Source: Warburgia ugandensis (taxonomy: Eukaryota > Streptophyta > Magnoliopsida > Canellales > Canellaceae). From it: 64,000 nt of DNA. Below the pieces are notes generated by a model, which saw only the letters and a program-made list of their open reading frames with translations, ran no database searches and was not told where the DNA came from. Both the position numbers and the translations under genes were made by a program. Shown here one piece after another: positions 61,223 through 64,000 of this stretch. Every line of letters starts with the position of its first letter. Position 1 is the stretch's first letter. Where the stretch lies: positions 14,955,001-15,019,000 of the forward strand of contig CP141126.1 in the NCBI GenBank assembly GCA_035236585.1, in the 5' to 3' direction.

Positions 61223-64000
61223 CTATCTGAAGAGCAGGTTTCCATTTGCGTTCTGTTGACGTCTCAAATTCTCTATGAGAGACTGGTAGAACGATTTCAG
61301 AGCCTTAATATCGCTACCCTGGGGACAAAAAGGTAAGAGTACAAATTAGCATAAAAGGATAAATAACTACTTTTCAAGCACGGACCAATTTTGACTGGTC
61401 AGACAGTTTATTAGGTTGACTGAAAGTATAGCCTGAAGCAAAAGAGAAATGAAAGTTGGGACTGATATCCAGCGAAGTAAATGGGGATTGGCAAGGATCA
61501 GAAACACATTTATCACATCCTTGAATGAGACCCTTGTGCAATCCCACTTCAACTAATGCTCGAAAATCCCAAATCCATGTGCCCTGATTTGGATTATTGA
61601 ATGTAGGAGACCCTTAGGATTCTCCACCAGATTCAGACATTTGCTTGCAAAGATCATCAATATGATGTTCTTCTGGTATCTTATCCACTTCTAGACTAGC
61701 AAGGTGTTAGAGCCCAACAAAGTGCCAAAAATTGGAAAAAACAGTTAGTAAGAATCCAATCATGGCATTCCCATAACACGTTATGAATTACAAAATTTGT
61801 TACAATTTGGACCATGGGTCTGCAACTCTGGAAGCCAGTTTAGTGGCGCAAAAGGAGTCTCTCACCTGCAACTTTTGACAGTATTCCTCTGCCAAGTCTT
61901 GTGGGCAGTGCGCAGCAGGGAACCCCCTTGACACAAAATGAATGAGAAAATCATTGCCAAACTTCTCATACATGACTTTCTGAGCTGCCACAATTTCTCC
62001 AAAAAGGACATACTGCCAAAAAGAACTAGAATTATAATAATCTCAATCAAAGTCCAGAAGCAATATCAGCATCTGAAGTTCTTTTAAAGGCAAAACCATG
62101 AAATTGACATCATGGACCCCAAATTTCTTCACGGAACAGTAGACTTCAAAAAATTGGCTCATGGAACTCGGATAAATTTTCTTTCTTGCAAAATATTATG
62201 GACATCAAACAAGTTGTTCGCTAAAGAAAACCACTCGATGTAGCAAACCCACAATTTTCCTTTAAGAAGACTCATAGCAGATGCAAGACCCACCAAGGAA
62301 GAAGAAAATATGAGAAACAGCAGTGTTATTCATGTATGACTATTTACGTGAAGCAGGGTTTTATGGGAATTCTGGATTGTCTTGGAGTTGTTAATATTTT
62401 GCACAAAAGCCCCAACTTATGCACAAACACCATGCAAGGCATACGTAGCTATGATGAAACAGTGAGTAACATGCCTCCCCTTATCATCTATATGTTCATC
62501 ATCCTTCTTACTCCTTGTATAAGATGGGATTGGGTGGGAAGTAAGACATCGCTTATTCAGAGTTCAAAAATTAGATTAATGGCATTTTCAAATAGATAAA
62601 CAGCTAGCAAAAGTTGCAATGTATCCTAATCATTAGTACAAGGGGCAGCCCTGGTGCACGAAGCTCCAGCCTATGCGGGGTCCAGGGAAGGGGTGGACCA
62701 CAAGTGTCTATAGTACGCAGCCTTACCTTTTATTTTTGCAAGAGGCTGTTTCCACACCTTGAACCCGTGACCTCAAGGTCATACGACGACAACTTTACCA
62801 TTATGCCAAGGCTCCCCTTTTATCCTAATCATTAGTCTGACACAAAATTTAGCAGTTCTATGTTTCTTCTGATCTTCTCATATTGATTTCTCTTAGCACA
62901 AAATAAACTAAACAAATTGAGAAATGAAATGAGCGCTGAGTCAAATCTAATTCTTCAACAGTGCCTCCCCTATTAGACTTAATCAAAACCCAATTTACAC
63001 TTTGTCAGGAGTTGTTCGAGCTCACAAGTAAAGATTCTCCCATTATCAACAGGAAAAGATGTAGCACCTTGATTCCAGTAACCAGGTGGTTTTGACACAA
63101 CAATTCAGAAGTAGAATCAGCAATTAACTGAAACTCCAAAAGATAACCACCAAAATCTTCAATTGTATAGCAGTAAAAGTTTCTTCATGAAAATTAATGG
63201 AAAAATGAAATTGTGGTTTAACGATGCTAAACTGACAGTTTTGCTGTAACAATAGACAAAATAAATTGGCAGTCCAGAACATGTGGTAATCATCAAAATC
63301 TTCAATTAATGGGACCCACTTTGAAATACAATGCATAACTAATTTTCCATTATGCACATATGGTCTTCTATTGCATTCCGATAAAAGCTTCAGCCATGAA
63401 AAGATGTGCATTAAAAGAATGAGAGATTAATTCAAGGAATCTGGACTTTCACTATATAGTAAATGTTTGAGCATTAATGACTGCACTCAGAACACTATAA
63501 ATAAATGAAAAGGTGCAAGTGATATTACAGCTAATGCCATGAGAATGGAGATAGACCAATTTATTGAACATCAAGTTCTATGATTCAGGTATATAACTAA
63601 AAGACAAAGATCCGAACTGAGAATACCCTCTATCTTGTGCATTTGCCATAGCCCCTTGAAAATATGGTGCAAAAGCTTCCATCATGTTTGAGGATTAATG
63701 TTAACACTTGCAATCATACAATCAGAAAAGCACACAGGGACATTAAGGATTATGTCATGTGTGAGGCAACACTAATTTTTTAATGGTTAATTTGAAGATT
63801 GGGATACATATAGCAGAAAGGTTAAGACAGAAACAAAAGCCCACGGGTACACAGATATATAGAACTTTACACACGATGATATATATCATGGGCAAACACA
63901 GGAAGGAGCTACAATTTAAAGCTCACAGGAAGAACAACTTACAGTATTTGCATCACAGAACTCAAAAGACTTGTCGAGCACACTGTATAAACAACAGTTG
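61223..64000 (-). CDS. Exportin-T (PAUSED)-like karyopherin, C-terminal exons only
   Basis: Three exons are visible: 64000(+)-63943, 62012-61866 and 61318-61223, ending at a TAG. All junctions are GT-AG and phase 0 (ACT/GTAAGT, GGCAG/TATGTC, CAG/GTGAGA, CCCCAG/GGTAGC). They encode the last 99 residues, ending with AEEYCQKLQ, GSDIKALKSFYQSLIENLRR and LLFR. The pattern GEI..(A/L)QK.(M/I)Y, then PQDLAEEYCQKLQ and D.KALKSFYQSL, fits the C-terminal end of exportin-T as I remember it in animals and plants. Exportin-T (PAUSED in Arabidopsis) carries tRNA out of the nucleus with Ran-GTP. The call rests on memory, not a search; another HEAT-repeat karyopherin is the main alternative. Introns are 547 and 1,930 nt, the latter holding a SINE. 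The 5' part lies beyond the window. Confidence 0.65.
62638..62820 (-). mobile_element. Au SINE with perfect 16-bp target-site duplication, intronic
   Basis: The plus strand shows the complement of a full Au SINE: GGGGCAGCCCTGGTGCACGA at the left (the 3' end), the B box as CCTTGAACCCGTGACC and AAGGCTCCCC at the right (the 5' end). The flanks TATCCTAATCATTAGT at 62622-62637 and 62821-62836 are identical. It lies in the intron between the two upstream exons of the exportin-like gene, in the same orientation as that gene. Confidence 0.95.

Noticed and set aside
1-64000. CRISPR arrays, operons, prophage or other prokaryotic systems
   Set aside because: The window is plant nuclear DNA; the repeats seen are microsatellites, tandem duplications and transposons.

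Overview
This is nuclear DNA from a flowering plant. The host genes have GT-AG introns, a plant-only receptor-like cytoplasmic kinase (RLCK-VII), a LURP-one-related protein and a plant-type G-protein gamma subunit. The dispersed repeats include Au-type tRNA SINEs, an RTE-clade LINE, a plant L1 LINE, Copia fragments and very long Gypsy-like LTRs. The species cannot be named from the sequence. Nothing prokaryotic, organellar or viral-episomal was seen.

Layout: 1-3.7 kb holds no recognisable gene. An Au SINE (3.7 kb) and a full-length but decayed RTE LINE with a 16-bp target-site duplication (4.1-7.6 kb) follow. A four-exon type-C G-gamma gene lies on the minus strand (8.4-10.8 kb). A solo LTR of 3.8 kb with a perfect 5-bp duplication (12.7-16.5 kb) and a decayed L1 LINE on the minus strand (17.8-22.1 kb) come next. 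A three-exon LURP-one-related gene lies on the plus strand (25.7-26.9 kb). From 28 to 42 kb is a retroelement graveyard: a long LTR with a small element inside it, SINE pieces, a minus-strand Copia fragment head to head with a plus-strand Copia fragment, and within the latter both a 3.7-kb solo LTR and an RTE fragment. A five-exon RIPK-like kinase is on the minus strand (45.1-48.5 kb). 48.8-61 kb is mostly gene-free, with Au SINEs and three local tandem duplications. The last exons of what looks like exportin-T (PAUSED) run off the right edge on the minus strand (61.2-64 kb), with a SINE carrying a perfect 16-bp duplication in an intron.

The four host genes are unrelated in function: G-protein signalling, a defence-associated LOR protein, an immune-type cytoplasmic kinase and tRNA nuclear export. 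They are separated by transposon-rich DNA and do not form a cluster.

The most unusual points are the G-gamma gene, which keeps the type-C exon layout but ends without the cysteine-rich tail; the three-layer nesting at 36-42 kb; the duplicated fold-back units at the 5' end of the RTE LINE; and a nearly exact 209-bp tandem duplication. I did not find a convincing new multi-gene system. Gene models rest on reading frames, splice sites and remembered family sequences; no search was run.
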